A DNA stretch of 64,000 bases from Gambelia wislizenii (Eukaryota > Chordata > Lepidosauria > Squamata > Crotaphytidae), in contig JAUMIR010000001.1 of assembly GCA_030847615.1 (NCBI GenBank), forward strand, positions 249,491,187 through 249,555,186, given 5' to 3'. The stretch's first letter is position 1. The number at the start of each line of letters is the position of its first letter. Below, in pieces: positions 1 through 10,474 of this stretch. The notes beneath the pieces were generated by a model that did no database searches, was not told where the DNA came from, and was given only the letters and a program-made list of their open reading frames with translations. The position numbers were made by a program, and so were the translations under genes.

Positions 1-1258
1 ACATAAAATGTGTAGCCCTGGCAACAGGAGAGACTGAACTGCTCCCAAGCCAATTTCTCATTGCTCCCTCTCCTGTTTCACTTGCTAATGGCTCTCCTTC
101 TGTTTCCTCCATTTGGCCACAGTCAGCAAACAACTTGAGCAGAGAAGGGTGTCTGGTTCCTGCTATCCCTGCCTGGACCCCTTAAAGCCTAAACTATCTG
201 CTTGCTTCCTGGGACAATAGTTGTTTAGCTTTCCCCAATAAGTCATATAACCAGAAGGACTGCCATTTTTCTGAGTCATGTCTGATTAGGCTACATGGCC
301 AGCAAAGTCATCTTCAAAATATTTTATTCCTTGTGATTTTCTTACAGTTTATTAAATCTATATATATAGAAGTACAACGCTGAGCTCTGGGGAGTCAAGA
401 ATGCGCCAGAGTGGGCAATAGTAATAGGGTTAGATTGTGTGAGTGACCTGAAGTGACCTCCTTTCTTGTCCACCTATCCTGACCCCTCTGTGATGTAAAC
501 TGACATTCTTACCAATGTTTCTCTAACTCATCTCTTCCCACCAGTCCTCTCTCAGCTGTTTCTTAGAATGAACCTAACACCCTGGATAACTTTCCTATCC
601 TAGAATGGAGTTCCTGTAATAAAGACTTGTTAAGCAAGATCTCTGACTGCTGCACACACTCTCTATCAATGGATTGATGATGGAGATATACCACTAAAAG
701 GTCATACCCAAAGTCACCCTGATGGCTTTAATGAAAACAACCATTTCATCTACACTGCAATCCTCATATGTGCAAACCCTAAAGTCAACCTTTAGCAAAC
801 CCTAAAGTCAATCATTGTGTTATTTGGCTTGGTGGCTTATTTTCCCTACTGGGTTATTGTGCAGATTTTTAGTTCTGCCACAGTATAGTCCAGATTGGGA
901 TACTCAGAGGAATTTCAGAAGAAATACTGGATGTCAGAAAAGGAAAGTACTGACATTCAGAGGTCTTGGGAAACCCTACTGCAGACCCAGAAGTAGGTGT
1001 GTTTGCGAAGGAGATCAGATGGCCTACAGCTGGTTTCTCTAGCAGCATACCCCTTACTAGAAGCTGCAGGTTCTCCCCAGATGCTTGTTAGAGAGCCTGA
1101 AAAGAAGGAGTTCCTTAACTTTTAAGCCTAGATTGAGAACATGTCTGTCCTGTGGCCATAAGCATGGACACAAGATAGCACGAAGGATTCCAGGTCAAGG
1201 TGGAGAAAAGAATGCTATCCATTGGAATAGAGGGGGAAAGTCTCCTAAATTGAGGACC
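1..1258. other. No gene or clear repeat recognised
   Basis: There is no convincing coding region. An AATAAA at 618-623 follows a T/C-rich stretch and could be an old LTR or 3' UTR poly(A) signal, but I could not define two ends or a partner copy, so no element is called. Confidence 0.4.
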
Positions 1259-1776
1259 CAGGGCTTGTCTACACGGACAATAAAACCTAGGGCTTGTCTA
1301 CGTGGGCCAAGTTGACACAAAACATTTTCACCAGAGTTTCTGCAGGGAACCATAAGATTTGTAGTTTGTTCTGCATTTGTGAGGAAAGCCCAGATTTTTG
1401 GCCATGTGACAGCTGAGGATTGGCTTCGGAGCAAAGCCAGGGCAGGACTTCTGGTGGACAGGACTCCATTCGGGTGCTTTTACTTTTTTTTTTTTTTTAA
1501 TTTATTGTGTGCAGTAAAGTAATACAGTACTCTGGGACCCAATATATTCATTTATTCACATGCAGGAGTGAACAGGGGCAGTGGAACGGAGCAGCCCTGG
1601 CCACATGCCTGGAAATTGTATGACATATAGGACATGTGATCAGCGTAGGACTTTTACTCCAATGCAATTGGACAAGCTTTTGTGTGTGTGGCATTTACTG
1701 GGCCACTGCAGATCACAGAAAACCACCATGGCTACAAGGTAGGTGCGAGGTTTCCCGCCAGTGTAGACAAACCCCC
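1259..1776. mobile_element. F2 non-autonomous DNA transposon (hAT-like MITE)
   Basis: The left end reads CAGGGCTTGTCTACAC and the right end is its inverted form, GTGTAGACAAACCCCC. The interior matches 36973-37508 in reverse orientation, including the block GGTTTCCCGCCAGTG and the GCAGATCAC region. A second terminus, AGGGCTTGTCTAC, sits only 30 bp inside the left end (1289), so one terminus lies within or beside another copy. It encodes nothing. The hAT assignment is inferred from the short ends and is not proven. Confidence 0.65.
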
Positions 1777-2175
1777 AAGGGAAACTTGGTAGTCATAATA
1801 AATGTATTCTTAGCACATATATTAATACAGAAGTCCTAACAACTACACAAGTAAAAAAAGAAACCTTTTCAAAGAAGGTTCTGATTCCAAAGAAACTACA
1901 GTAACTTTGGGCATACAGACGTATTACTTTTATACCTCAATACTAACAGACCAGCCTCTTGATAGGCCTGTATCATTGTATACAACTCTTTGAATATTTA
2001 TGGTCAGGGTCACAATTTGTATCTTTCCATATCCTATTATATTCTGACCACATTCCCACAACTATATAACTGTGCTTAAATACCTGTGGCTAAAACCTGA
2101 AGGCACACATTATCAACAAAGTTGGGAATAACAATGCTGGTGTCATGAGTGAATATTAATGTTGAATAATAATAC
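1777..2175. other. Unassigned AT-rich sequence
   Basis: This stretch has no ORF of note, no terminal repeats and no match elsewhere in the window. Confidence 0.4.
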
Positions 2176-2388
2176 CCTAAAGGCACCACAGCTCATCGGA
2201 TCTTGTAAGCTAAGAAGGTTCAGGCCTGGTTAGTTCCTGGATGGGAAACCTCCAAGGAATACCAGGTGCCGTAGACTACATTTCAGAGAAAGGAACTGTC
2301 AAAACCACCTCTGAGTATTCCTTGTCTAAGAAAACCCTAGGAAATTCATGGGTTTGCTATAAGTTGACAGATGACTTGAAGATACATC
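2176..2388 (+). mobile_element. 5S rRNA-derived SINE (5S-Sauria-like)
   Basis: The 5' part resembles eukaryotic 5S rRNA, including its internal promoter region: GTAAGCTAAGAAGGTTCAGG, then GGCCTGGTTAGT, GGATGGGAAACC and AATACCAGGTGCCGTAG. It continues into a body with ACCTCTGAGTATTCCTTG and a 3' tail, GTTGACAGATGACTTGAAG, of the kind shared with Bov-B (RTE) LINEs. SINEs of this type are transcribed by RNA polymerase III and mobilised by the partner LINE. The 3' end abuts the zinc-finger LINE at 2387. Confidence 0.8.
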
Positions 2389-2414
2389 TCTGGCTTTTCT
2401 TTGCAAACAAACAT

Positions 2415-4475
2415 TCAGGAAGGACTCATCCCATGCTTTCTGCAAGTGCGCTGATGACTAAAAAGGCCAATCCGAGATAAACAAGTCCGGTTGCAGAAAG
2501 CACAGCAGAAGGTCTCCTTGGGTGATGTTTTTGGGTTGTGATTCTTTCTGCGTTGTCATTTCTCTTCAAGACTTGTTCGTCGTGAGTTCTCAAATAAGGC
2601 TGCACCATTGTGGATAGTGCATCTCCATGACTCCCAATGTGAGGCCAGGGCAGACCACTGTTGGTGATCAATTTGGCCGAGCCTGAGATGTTGTTTCAGG
2701 GAGTCTTTGTATCGCTTTTTTGGAGCGCCCCTCTTACGCTGACCCGTGGCGAGTTCACCGTAGAGTAGTATTTTTGGGAGGCGATGGTCCTCCATCCTAG
2801 AAACATGCCCTGCCCAGCACAGCTGTGTTCTCAATATCATGGCCTCCATGCTGGTGATCCCTGCTTGCTCAAGGACAGCAACGTTCGTCACATAGTCAGT
2901 CCAGTGTATATTTAGGATTGTGCGTAGACAGCGCTGATGAAAGCGCTCGAGGAGTCGCAGGTGGTGGCGATAGGTGACCCATATTTCAGATCCATAAAGG
3001 AGGATAGACAGTACGATGGCTCTATACACACTGATTTTTGTGCTTTGCCTCAGGTGTTTATTGCTCCAGACTCTTTTGTGAAGTCTTCCAAATGCACTAT
3101 ATGCCTTTGCTAATCTGTGATCGATCTCTTTGTCAATCTTGGCATCGGAGGAGATGATGCTTCCCAGGTAGGTGAACTGCTGAACGGACTTGAGCACAGA
3201 TTTGCCGACAGCAATGTGGGGATGGTGGTGTTTGTCCTGTGGTACAGGCTGGTAAAGAACTTCTGTTTTCTTCAGGTTGACTTCTAGCCCAAACAGCTCT
3301 GCAGCTGTTTCAAAGCAGGGCGTTAGGTGCTGCAGAGCTGCTTCTGTGTGGGCAACAAGGGCAGCATCATCGGCGAAGAGCAACTCACGGACTAGATAGT
3401 TTAGAGTCTTGGTGTGAGCCCTCAGACGGCTTAAGTTAAACAAGCTACCATCAGTACAGTAACGTATATAGATGCCATCGTCTTCTTCAAGCTCTGCCAT
3501 AGCCCTTTGGAGCATCGTGCTAAAGAATATTGTAAATAAAGTTGGTGCAAGAACACAACCTTGCTTCACTCCATTAGATATTAGAAAGGGCTCTGAAAGA
3601 GCATCGCCATATCTGACTTGACCACGCTGGCCCTCGTGTAGCAAGATAATCATTTTACGGAATTTGGGGGGACATCCTAGTCTTTCCAGGATCTGCCACA
3701 GACCTTTTCTACTCACAGTGTCGAAGGCTTTGGTGAGGTCGACAAATGTTACATAGAGACCCTTGTTCTGCTCCCTACATTTTTCTTGCAGTTGTCTAAG
3801 GGCAAATACCATGTCTATAGTACTCCTATTGGCTCTGAAGCCACATTGGCTTTCAGGGAGAAGTTGTTCTGCAATAGCAGGAACTAATCTGTTCAGGAGT
3901 ATCCTTGCAAGGGTTTTTCCAGCAATAGAGAGCAGTGTTATGCCTCGATAGTTTGAGCAGTCGGATTTTGCTCCTTTTTTCTTGTACAGGGTGATGATGA
4001 CTGCATCTCGGAGGTCTGATGGCAGTTCCCCTTTTTCCCAGCAATTCACAAGGAATTCGTGGAATTTTTTGTGGAGTGCATGACCTCCGTGTTTCCAAAC
4101 TTCAGGTGGGATTCCATCAATCCCAGCTGCCTTGCCGTTTTTCATCTGCTGTATGGCCTTAAGGGTCTCTTCCAAAGTGGGAGCTATGTCCAATTCATTT
4201 TTCATCGGTTTTTGTATCATATGTTGGATAGCTGAGCCTTGGACTACTCGGTTGGCGCTAAAGAGACTTTGAAAATGTTCAGCCCAACGATTCAGGATGG
4301 AGACTTTATCAGTAATTAATGTTTGACCATCTGTACTGTATAAGTAGCTTTGGACCTGATAAGTAGGTCCAAACACTGCTTTAAGAGCTTCATAAAATCC
4401 TCTATGATCACCCAGATCTGCACAGCATTGTGTCTTTTCTGCTATATTGATCCACCACTTGTTCTGCATGTCTCA
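2415..4475 (-). pseudogene. LINE ORF: reverse transcriptase and C2HC zinc finger (broken)
   Basis: A 637-residue open stretch (4469-2556) holds the RT core: KAAGIDGIPPEVW (113-125), FVDLTKAFD (242-250, first catalytic Asp), GVKQGCVLAP (300-309) and FADD (365-368, catalytic Asp pair). The thumb and C-terminal part include RWAGHVSRMEDHRLPKI-like sequence, here with a C for the R. The frame stops at TGA 2556-2558 where copy C reads CGA, consistent with CpG decay. Beyond it the same frame stays open to a TGA at 2415-2417. That tail encodes a finger with C-x2-C-x12-H-x3-C spacing (CAFC...HQRTC). Function is lost unless read through. Confidence 0.9.
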
Positions 4476-5574
4476 GAGTTTTTGTTGTAGTTTACTACAT
4501 GTGAGGTGGAAAGGTGCTTTTCTTACATGGCAGGTTGGCTGGGCGAGGTATGCCTGGTGAGCAGCTCTCTTCTTTGCCAACAGCTCCTGGATCTCTTGGT
4601 TGTTTTCATCAAACCAGTCTTGATTTTTCTTGTGGGAGAACCCGAGGGATTCTTCTGCAGACTGAAGGATACTGTTTTTGATATGTTGCCAAAGCACTGT
4701 AGGAGAAGGATCTGTAGGATGGTCTTCAAGTTTCGTTTGTAGATTTTCCTGGAAGTTGTCTCTCATGGTAGCTTGTTGAAGATTGTTGACTTGGAGTCTC
4801 TTCTTTAAGATGCCACCCCTCTTAGGTTTGAACTTAAGATGAAGATTTAGTTTACATCTGACAAGGCGATGATCTGTTTGGCATTCTGCACTGGGCATCA
4901 CTCGGGTATGACAGACATCACAAATGTCTCTCTGACGGACTAGAACATAGTCAATGAGGTGCCAATGTTTGGATCGGGGATGCATCCAGGTTGTCTTCAA
5001 GCTATCTTTCTGCTGAAAGATAGTGTTTGTAATAGTCAGCTGTTGTTCTGCACAGAACTCTAGCAGGAGGCGTCCGTTATCATTGCAATTTCCAACACCA
5101 TGCTTGCCTAAGACACCTTTCCAAGCTTCGGAGTTCTTTCCTACTCTGGCATTGAACTCACCAAGGATAATAATTTTATCTTCTACAGGGACTTTTTGTA
5201 TGAGTTGGCGTAGGTCTGTGTAGAATTTGTCTTTCTCTACAGGGTCGGCTTGCATAGTTGGGGCATATATACTAAAGAGAACAACATGTGGGAGGCGTAA
5301 GGAAATAATGTGATCAGAGTGTCCTGTTGGCAAGGTTTCGAGTTTGAAGGCAATGGAGTTTTTAATCATAAAGCCTACTCCTGAAAGATGTTTTTTTGGT
5401 TTTGGGTTTGCCAGACCAGTAAAGTGTGTAGCCGGCGCTGTGTTCTTTAAGGCTGCCTTCCTCATGGAGACGAACTTCACTAAGAGCAGCGATGTCAATA
5501 TTAAGCCGTGATAGTTCAAGGGCTATTAGGGCAGAATGACGCTCAGGCCGTCCACTATCTTTAGAGTCTTGCAT
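4476..5574 (-). pseudogene. LINE ORF: apurinic-type endonuclease domain (broken)
   Basis: The domain nicks target DNA to prime reverse transcription. Its N-terminal part (5574 downward) reads LSRLNIDIAALSEVRLHEEG, including the metal-binding Glu region. After a shift in a T/A run near 5390 the frame moves to the 348-aa ORF at 5519-4473. That ORF shows the block LGEFNARVG (residues 119-127), IDYVL (189-193) and TDHRLVRCKL (215-224), the counterpart of the SDH active-site motif. The usual GDFN motif reads GEFN here, a conservative change at a normally invariant Asp. A TGA at 4473-4475 separates this ORF from the RT ORF, but both lie in the same frame. Confidence 0.85.
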
Positions 5575-6350
5575 GGTTCTGATGTTCCAGCATGCAAGTG
5601 TCAGTTTATTTACACCTCTGGAGGCCGGTGTGGGCCTTTGTTTCTTTGCCTTGGTTTGACCTCATCAGAAGATTCCCGTTGGCCACGGCTAGCCAACCAC
5701 GTAGTTGGGGATGAGCTTTCGTTAGGCCACCTTTTCTAGGCCCCTCTCCATATGGAGCAAGCAGTGCTCTCCTTAAAAAAGGCTGCTTGGTCGTTCAGGA
5801 TGCTGCCGAACAAGACTGTCATCTCCCAGGTCAGCCTCGAGTGACCAATGTCCTGAACCGCCTGCATGCAGGGTTGGGGCTGTGGCTTCCAGTGCATCTT
5901 TACACCTGCCGTTACGTCCCTCGCCTGTCGCTACAGGACTTTTTTGGAACTGGATTTGTCCTTCGAGCCTGTGCAAAGGATTTTTCTGGTGGAGCGCAGC
6001 GTGCACAGAACTGGCCTCACCCTTTAAACCAGAGATTCATGTGCCGTGGCCTTGCAAGCATGGACGTGGCAGCGAGGTCCTCGGGCCATAGGTTTGATTA
6101 GAGTTTCCTTCTCTTAGATGGTTGACCTTACAGGGTTGGATGAGCACCATCTGCCCGGGTTTGGGATTAGAGTTTTCTTTCTCCTAGGACGGTTGCCATA
6201 AGGGTAGAGAGCCCATCCTGCCCTTTGATGCTCTTTGTCAGACCCTTCAGTTTTGACCTGTCTGGCATGGGAGACCCTACCAGTGACTATTATGCCACCA
6301 CCAGCATAGCTCAAAACATCATTAGGGTATGCAAGCCTCTCTCCCACGAC
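5575..6350 (-). pseudogene. N-terminal/5' region of the zinc-finger LINE
   Basis: Read on the minus strand, this segment gives a long stretch of plausible peptide broken by a few stops and shifts. It runs from MGERLAYPNDVLSYAGG (start 6347) through a basic segment with RPRRKKTLIPNP and leads into the endonuclease region. I see no known domain in it. It is either the start of one long ORF or a degraded first ORF plus 5' UTR. The assignment rests on position, on continuity with the endonuclease and on the absence of another element boundary. Confidence 0.5.
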
Positions 6351-6360
6351 AAAGGGGCGT

Positions 6361-7099
6361 CAATGGACAGGTGTATGAAGATACATACACATTGTAATAC
6401 TGTACTCCATCAGTGTATCTGAAGAAGTGAGTTTATGTCCACAAAAACTGATGCTGAAGTCTTAAAGGAGCTAGTAGATACTTCCTCCCCACCTTTTTCC
6501 TTTTATACCAGGTGCCACAAGACTCTTGGTTGTTTTTATTGTAATTTCTAGGAGAAGCCAGGAGATGGCAGGACAGCATTGTGGAAATTTACTTAGACTT
6601 GTCCTGCTTCAGTAAGGAGGCTCTATCCTCTGTATCTATATGCTTTGGTTGACTTCTGCTCTGCATTTGAGATTGGGTACTCCATTAAATTTTCAGTGCT
6701 GGATCAGGACCATAGTTTGCAGCAAGAATTGGGTTGTATATAAAGGTGTACTTTGCAGCACATTTGCACCTGATGTACATAAACACATGTGAACAGAGTT
6801 TTGGAATTGGTCACCATGATAGAGTTTTCTGGAGGGAAATGTCTTCATAGCAAATGACAAAAATAACCCCAAATCAATGTTTTAACTAAGAAGTATGCTG
6901 TGAAACTTCCAGAAAAACTAGATCAATTTAAAATACAATATTATCCGCACGCAAAATAGTTGTGTAAACTAAATAATAGTGACTAGAAGTAAATACATAT
7001 TGTGCAAGTCATCCTATGATAAAATTATCTGAACTACTGCATTAGTGGTCTAATGGGAGAGGATCCCTGTACAAACTTGAGGAGAAAGTGTCCTTCAGG
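6361..7099. other. Unassigned sequence
   Basis: There is no ORF, inverted repeat or internal paralogue that I can support here. Confidence 0.4.
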
Positions 7100-7606
7100 T
7101 ATGTTACCAGCTCCCCACCGGTGCATCCTGCCCATGGATCAGGCCCGTTCCTCCCCTGTTACTTGGAAGAAGTGGGCCAGAGTGCAGACAGAGACGCCGC
7201 CCTGTCCCTGCAGTTGCTACCACCGCTTATGTCCCACTTTCTGGATCCAGACAGGAGGTCCACAGCATGTGAGAAAATCCCCCTGGTGTGTGATCAGCCT
7301 GGTCACATGCTGTGGTCCCCCTTCCTGGATCTGGAAGAGCGAGGCAGCCAGCAGCTACAGTGATGGGTCCGCATGCCAGAACAGACTTCTGTAGTCACAC
7401 AGGGCCTGATCCATGTCATTTTGGCTGAAACAGATTTAAACAGGTATTTTCTTTAAACATTTTATCAGGCCCTACCACATCTTCCCCGTCTTAGCCCCGT
7501 CTTTGCCCCGGGGGTTGTGAGGACTGCCCAGGGATAAAACGGGGCAAAAGCCCTGTGTCATCAGGGCTCCAAGACAGGGTAAATCGTCCGTCTAGACAAG
7601 CCCTTA
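7100..7606. mobile_element. F2-like DNA element, GC-rich subtype
   Basis: The right end is GTCTAGACAAGCCCTTAG (inverted F2 terminus) at about 7589-7606. The interior shares GGATCAGGCCC and a GC-rich core with 52144-52545, and its last 200 bp match 44889-45090 in reverse. The left terminus is not clear. It is non-coding; ORFs here overlap on both strands without domain content. Confidence 0.5.
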
Positions 7607-7624
7607 GTCATAGGAAAATCTGTC

Positions 7625-7935
7625 CAGAACTCAAGGGACCTTTTTAGTGGCTGCATCCAGGCTCTGGAATCCTCTCCCTGGAGAAAGTTAACAAATCCAC
7701 TCATCCAAGACCTGCTGCAAATAGCCAAAGATCTTCTCAAAGATTTGGCATGTGCTTCAAGTATTTTTGCTCTGTTGCTTTGTGGGACAATTAACCTTAA
7801 ATAGCTGATGCTTTGTTATACCATTCATCTGCTCTTTTTATGCAATGTTGGTGTTATTCCCTCCCCCCACTGCTATAACATTTATTATTTTTATTGTTTT
7901 TAAATTGTTGATAGCTGCATTTGGCACGAGTGCAG
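7625..7935 (+). mobile_element. LINE 3' fragment (L2/CR1-like)
   Basis: The translation LVAASRLWNPLPGES resembles the APRLWNSLP block near the C terminus of L2/CR1-type ORF2 proteins. It is followed by an AT-rich 3' UTR-like stretch. It is heavily 5'-truncated and no RT motif is present. Confidence 0.5.
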
Positions 7936-8013
7936 AATGGTAGGATATGTTTACTAAAGGATCACTCTAAAAGAGATGGTCATAAGCTTTGATTTTACTT
8001 TACAAGCCAGTTC

Positions 8014-8215
8014 GTGTTTTTGAGATCTTCTGAGGACACTTTTGTCTCTGTCCCACCATCTTCACAGGTATATCTGGTTGGAACACGGAAGAGGGCTTCC
8101 TTGGTAGCTGCTTGCAGGCTCTCAAATTCTCTTCCTAGAGAGGTGAGACTGGTGCCTTCCTTTCTATCTTTCCGCAGGCAGATGAACACTTTTGTTTTGG
8201 CCGGCCTTTGAAGAC
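8014..8215 (+). mobile_element. LINE 3' fragment (L2/CR1-like)
   Basis: The reading YLVGTRKRASLVAACRLSNS, followed by LPREVRLVPS, resembles the C-terminal LVAAPRLWNSLP block of ORF2 and matches the kind of sequence seen at 55221-54964. It is a separate, 5'-truncated insertion beside the fragment at 7625-7935. Confidence 0.5.
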
Positions 8216-8559
8216 TGAATGCTCAAGGGGAACAGGCCATGCACAATGTGTTGTCTTATATATTTGTTGTTTTCTTTTTAATGACTACAGGCTAGCCTAG
8301 ATGAGAGGATATAATGCACATTCCTGTGCATTTGTAAATACACAGCAGTGTCCTTTTGTCTCCATGGTCTTTCAGCAAAAATGATACACTGAGAAGCTAT
8401 CCACGTTTGAAGTTTACATGCCCATGAATCAAGATGGTGGCCATAAATTAGCATGTTATATGCTGCTGCCAATGCACAGTATTTTTATAACATTAAAGCA
8501 AAGGTGTGCAAGTGTGATCTTCTGCTCAAAAAAAATTATTTCTGTGCCTTGGCGGAGGG
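8216..8559. other. Unassigned sequence
   Basis: No feature is supported. It may hold the unrecognised left part of the F2-like element that follows. Confidence 0.35.
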
Positions 8560-8902
8560 GAAAATGCACAATCGCTAACACAAAAATCCAACACAGTGCT
8601 TCTGGGCGCTGTCTAACTGGCAAACCAACACCCCACACATGTCCAACCAATCCAATCTCCAGTTCCAACCTTTCCAAGAATGTGCAGCAAAGCAAATCAG
8701 TTGTTCTAACAAGTGATAATGTGCATTTCCTCGCATTATTTAAAAAGATTTGTGGAAAGTTGTGAAGGCTTTTTCCATGCAGTACATGGAGTTTTTCTCC
8801 CCGCTCCTTCTGAATAAGGAGAATCACCATGGGATCCCATTGGGACAAAAAATATTCTCCTCAAATTCTATGGGGAGTATTTTCATTGTGTAGACAAGCC
8901 TC
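8560..8902. mobile_element. F2-like DNA element, AT-rich subtype
   Basis: It ends with GTGTAGACAAGCC at 8888-8900. It matches 19795-20130 in reverse orientation over most of its length, for example CAAAAATCCAACA, TTCTGGGCGCT and AGCAAAGCAAAT blocks. It is non-coding. Confidence 0.55.
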
Positions 8903-9079
8903 ATGTTTTTAGCTCTTTTTAATTTTATGGATAGTTTAATTACATCCTTAAATTTTGTATGAGGTAAAATTTTAGCTATGTTTGTTTTGACTGTAGTAAC
9001 CACCCTGAGTCCTGGGCTGGGGAAAAAGACAGTATTATAATACTAATACTATACTAATATCAATTCTGCTACTAATAAT

Positions 9080-9281
9080 AATTGGCCTGATGTGTAACCT
9101 ATACTCTGGGCAAGAAGACACTCTTAAGATAGTATATGGGGAAATGGAATGGTTTCCAGTGGGCAAGGATGTCACTCTGTCTGTTTAATTTATACACAGA
9201 ACATATCATGTGGAAAGAGGGATTAGACTCAGATGAAAGAAGTGTGAAAACTGGAGGAGGAAACATAAATAATTTAAGATA
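9080..9281 (+). mobile_element. Bov-B (RTE) LINE relic, 5' segment
   Basis: Degenerate translation gives NLYSGQE, then a CLFNLYTEHIM-like block (LIYTQNISCGK in one frame) and GGGNINNLR, the region just before the catalytic YADD of Bov-B reverse transcriptase. The reading resumes exactly at 10475 with ATATGCAGATGAC (YADD). The L2 at 9282-10474 therefore interrupts a once-continuous ORF. TSD copies AAGATA lie at 9276-9281 and 10475-10480. Confidence 0.75.
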
Positions 9282-10474
9282 ATAATAATAATAATAATAA
9301 TATTTTATTTCTATCCCGCCCCTCTGCAATGCAATCGGGGCGGCTTACAATATAAAACTCCATAGACACAGTACCCTAGCCCACCCACCCCTTAAAATAA
9401 TATTAAATTATAAAAGATTAAAAACATACAGTAATTAAAATATATAAATTAGAAAGAAAAAAATTAAAACATACAATAGTTAAAAAATCTAATTGCAGCT
9501 CAGAAGGACAGCCGAGTCTTGGGCCGGGATAGTTATTCAGGAAAGGCCTGCCATCTTGACAGCTTTTTTAAAGCTGTCTAAGGTGGTAATAGGACGGATC
9601 TCGTCCGGCAGGCCATTCCATAATCTGGGAGCGGCAGCAGAGAAGGCCCTCTGGGAGGTCACCGACAGCCTTGTTTTCATATGTTGTAACAGATTCCTCC
9701 CAGAGGACCGAAGTGCGCGGGGAGGGTCATACGGAAGGAGGCGGTCTCGGAGATAAGTTGGACCCAAGCCATGTAGGGCTTTAAAGGTTATAACCAACAC
9801 CTTGTACTGTGCCCGGAAACTAATAGGCAGCCAGTGGAGAGCTTTTAGCACAGGTGTTATATGCTCTCTTCTGGAAACACCAGAAATCAACCTGGCTGCC
9901 ATGTTCTGAACTAGTTGAAGTTTCCGAGTCAAGCACAAGGGTAGCCCCATGTAGAGCTCATTACAGAAATCCAGACGGGAGGTTACCAGTGCATGTACCA
10001 CAGTTTCGAGGTCCCTGATTTCCAGGAAAGGGCGCAGCTGGTGTATCAGCTGAAGTTGATAGCAGGCACTCCTGACCATCGCATTTACCTGATTAGACAT
10101 CTGGAGCGTCGGGTCCAGGAGCATCCCCAGACTGCGAACACAGTCCTTGGAGGAGAGTGTAGTTCCATCCAGGATTGGAAGTTGTATTCCCAGACCTGGT
10201 TTCGGGCCTGTAACTGTTAGTACCTCCGTTTTGTCTGGATTCAATCTCAATTTGTTTTTCCTCATCCAGTCCATTGCTGCTTTAAGACAATTATTGAGAG
10301 GAGAGACACCATCTGAAGTCGAAGCTGATGACCGAGACATGGAAAAGTATATCTGGGTGTCATCAGCATACTGATGACACCACACTCCATGCCTCCGAAT
10401 GATCTCTCCCAGCGGCTTCATATAGATGTTAAATAGCATCGGGGACAGGATGGCACCCTGAGGAACGCCTGAGG
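9282..10474 (-). mobile_element. 5'-truncated L2-like LINE inserted in Bov-B
   Basis: On the minus strand the element runs from inside the RT domain to a 3' UTR with GTAAGCCGCCCCGATTGC and a (TTA)n tail, at 9281-9302 on the plus strand. Its flanks are AAGATA on both sides. It belongs to the same family as the copy at 23643-24545. Confidence 0.85.
9537..10473 (-). pseudogene. L2-like ORF2 fragment: RT C-terminal part
   Basis: A 300-codon open frame with a few upstream codons starts at GVPQGAILSPMLFNIYM and contains the catalytic YADDTQIYF (residues 24-32). It continues through LRLNPDKTEVL, VHALVTSRLDFCN and LHWLPISFRAQYKVL to the conserved PRLWNGLPDEIR and a normal stop. Everything N-terminal (endonuclease and RT fingers) is missing because of 5' truncation. 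The open frame over 900 bp suggests a comparatively recent insertion. The CR1-superfamily L2 assignment comes from these motifs. Confidence 0.85.

Larger units (their letters stand above)
2387..6360 (-). mobile_element. Near full-length zinc-finger LINE, copy A
   Basis: This is an APE-type non-LTR retrotransposon of about 4 kb on the minus strand. In order it has an N-terminal open stretch, an apurinic-type endonuclease, a reverse transcriptase and a C-terminal C2HC zinc finger. The 3' terminus GAAAAGCCAGAGA is shared by copies B (28972-29408), C (35472-36216) and D (45561-46687); there is no poly(A) tail, only short AGAG/GATA-like sequence. The 5' limit is set where coherent coding-like reading stops near 6350-6370. 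The clade is uncertain (RTE-like or Ingi/Vingi-like). The ORF carries a frameshift near 5390 and in-frame stops at 4473-4475 and 2556-2558. Confidence 0.85.

Noticed and set aside
1..700. Solo LTR suggested by AATAAA and composition
   Set aside because: No matching TG...CA ends, duplication or second copy could be identified.
2176..2280. A functional 5S rRNA gene
   Set aside because: It has many differences from 5S rRNA, lacks the proper 5' part, and continues into a SINE body and tail.
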